This document shows positions 52,395 through 52,563 of a stretch of 52,563 nucleotides of DNA, piece by piece. Numbering within the stretch: the first letter of the stretch is position 1; the number at the start of each line of letters is the position of its first letter. The notes below the pieces were generated by a model. It was given only the letters and a program-made list of their open reading frames with translations, was not told the DNA's origin and did no database searches. The position numbers and the translations under genes were made by a program. The stretch comes from Gammaproteobacteria bacterium (GTDB lineage Bacteria; Pseudomonadota; Gammaproteobacteria; Xanthomonadales; Rhodanobacteraceae), in contig JAJPHQ010000080.1 of NCBI GenBank assembly GCA_021325195.1, positions 1 through 52,563 on the forward strand, written 5' to 3'.

Positions 52395-52563
52395 TTACCC
52401 GGAACGCGCGCGAACGGCGAAGCCGGCCCGCAGGGCCTGCCCCGGACTCGATCCGGGGGCGAGCGCCACGGAGGGCGCGAGTCATCGAACCGCAACGGTT
52501 CGATTCCCGCCGGAGACGCCGCAATGCGGAAGCGGCGATTCGCAAGACGAAAGGGATGGTGGC
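52395..52563. other. Gene-free end of window
   Basis: 169 bp without a supported gene. It contains two palindromes: CCCCGGA/TCCGGGG around 52440-52460 and TCGAACCG/CGGTTCGA around 52485-52504. The second, followed by TTCCCGCC, looks like a tRNA T-arm, but no acceptor stem or anticodon arm can be built around it. Confidence 0.5.

Noticed and set aside
52478-52520. tRNA T-arm-like sequence (GGTTCGATTCCCGCC) near the window end
   Set aside because: No matching acceptor stem, D-arm or anticodon stem can be folded around it, and the palindrome TCGAACCG/CGGTTCGA explains it.

Overview
The window is high-GC (roughly two-thirds G+C), gene-dense DNA. Its housekeeping order points to a gammaproteobacterium of the Xanthomonadales/Lysobacterales, most likely Rhodanobacteraceae. 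The evidence is lepA-lepB-DUF4845-rnc-era-recO, uvrC-pgsA followed by tRNA-Gly/Cys/Leu (the Escherichia coli glyW-cysT-leuZ order), nagZ-hpt-methylthioinosine phosphorylase, mutY-yggX and coaD/rsmD/ftsY. The family assignment is an inference from gene content; no 16S rRNA gene is present.

Region 1 (1-9676, all minus strand) is the accessory end of a surface-polysaccharide locus. Read in the direction of transcription it runs: a cupin dTDP-hexose oxoisomerase (FdtA/QdtA type), two tiny coupled ORFs, a PLP sugar aminotransferase (FdtB/QdtB type), a Wzx flippase, a GT2 glycosyltransferase, a Wzy-like polymerase and a Wzz chain-length regulator. After a 100-bp gap come a methyltransferase, an amidohydrolase, a second methyltransferase and the start of a B12-binding (radical SAM type) protein cut by the window edge. 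The first set would make, polymerise and export a glycan carrying a 3-amino-3,6-dideoxyhexose. The second set looks like a small tailoring or metabolite operon.

Region 2 (9957-18004, all plus strand) is the most unusual part. A small outer-membrane porin-like protein is followed by an overlapping trio: ECF sigma factor, zinc-finger anti-sigma factor and secreted subtilisin-like (S8) protease. The extracytoplasmic end of the anti-sigma factor resembles the propeptide of the protease encoded next door. Downstream lie a decaheme c-type cytochrome (MtrA/PioA/DmsE type), an MtrB/PioB-type outer-membrane beta-barrel and a diheme cytochrome c4-like protein. Together these three look like a porin-cytochrome conduit for moving electrons across the outer membrane, without an MtrC-type outer-surface cytochrome in view.

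Region 3 (18005-52563) is mostly core genome. It holds tRNA-Leu(UAA), tRNA-Cys(GCA) and tRNA-Gly(GCC), with a promoter and an intrinsic terminator around tRNA-Gly; pgsA and uvrC; a four-gene overlapping operon (DUF1272, kdsB, low-molecular-weight phosphatase, thioredoxin-NHL protein); a PilZ-like protein; a phospholipase-D-type cardiolipin synthase; xseA; an aldehyde dehydrogenase; a pyrimidine-dimer-glycosylase-family protein; a cold-shock protein; the purine-salvage/cell-wall-recycling operon; rlmD; YdbL/YdbH envelope proteins; a receiver-Hpt protein; the lepA-to-recO operon; coaD, rsmD, ftsY; an AsmA-like protein; mutY-yggX; and a membrane hydroxylase. Several intergenic gaps carry palindromic or tandem repeats (35301-35465, 39842-39982, 42938-43020, 44938-44984). 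I saw no CRISPR array, rRNA, insertion sequence or phage.
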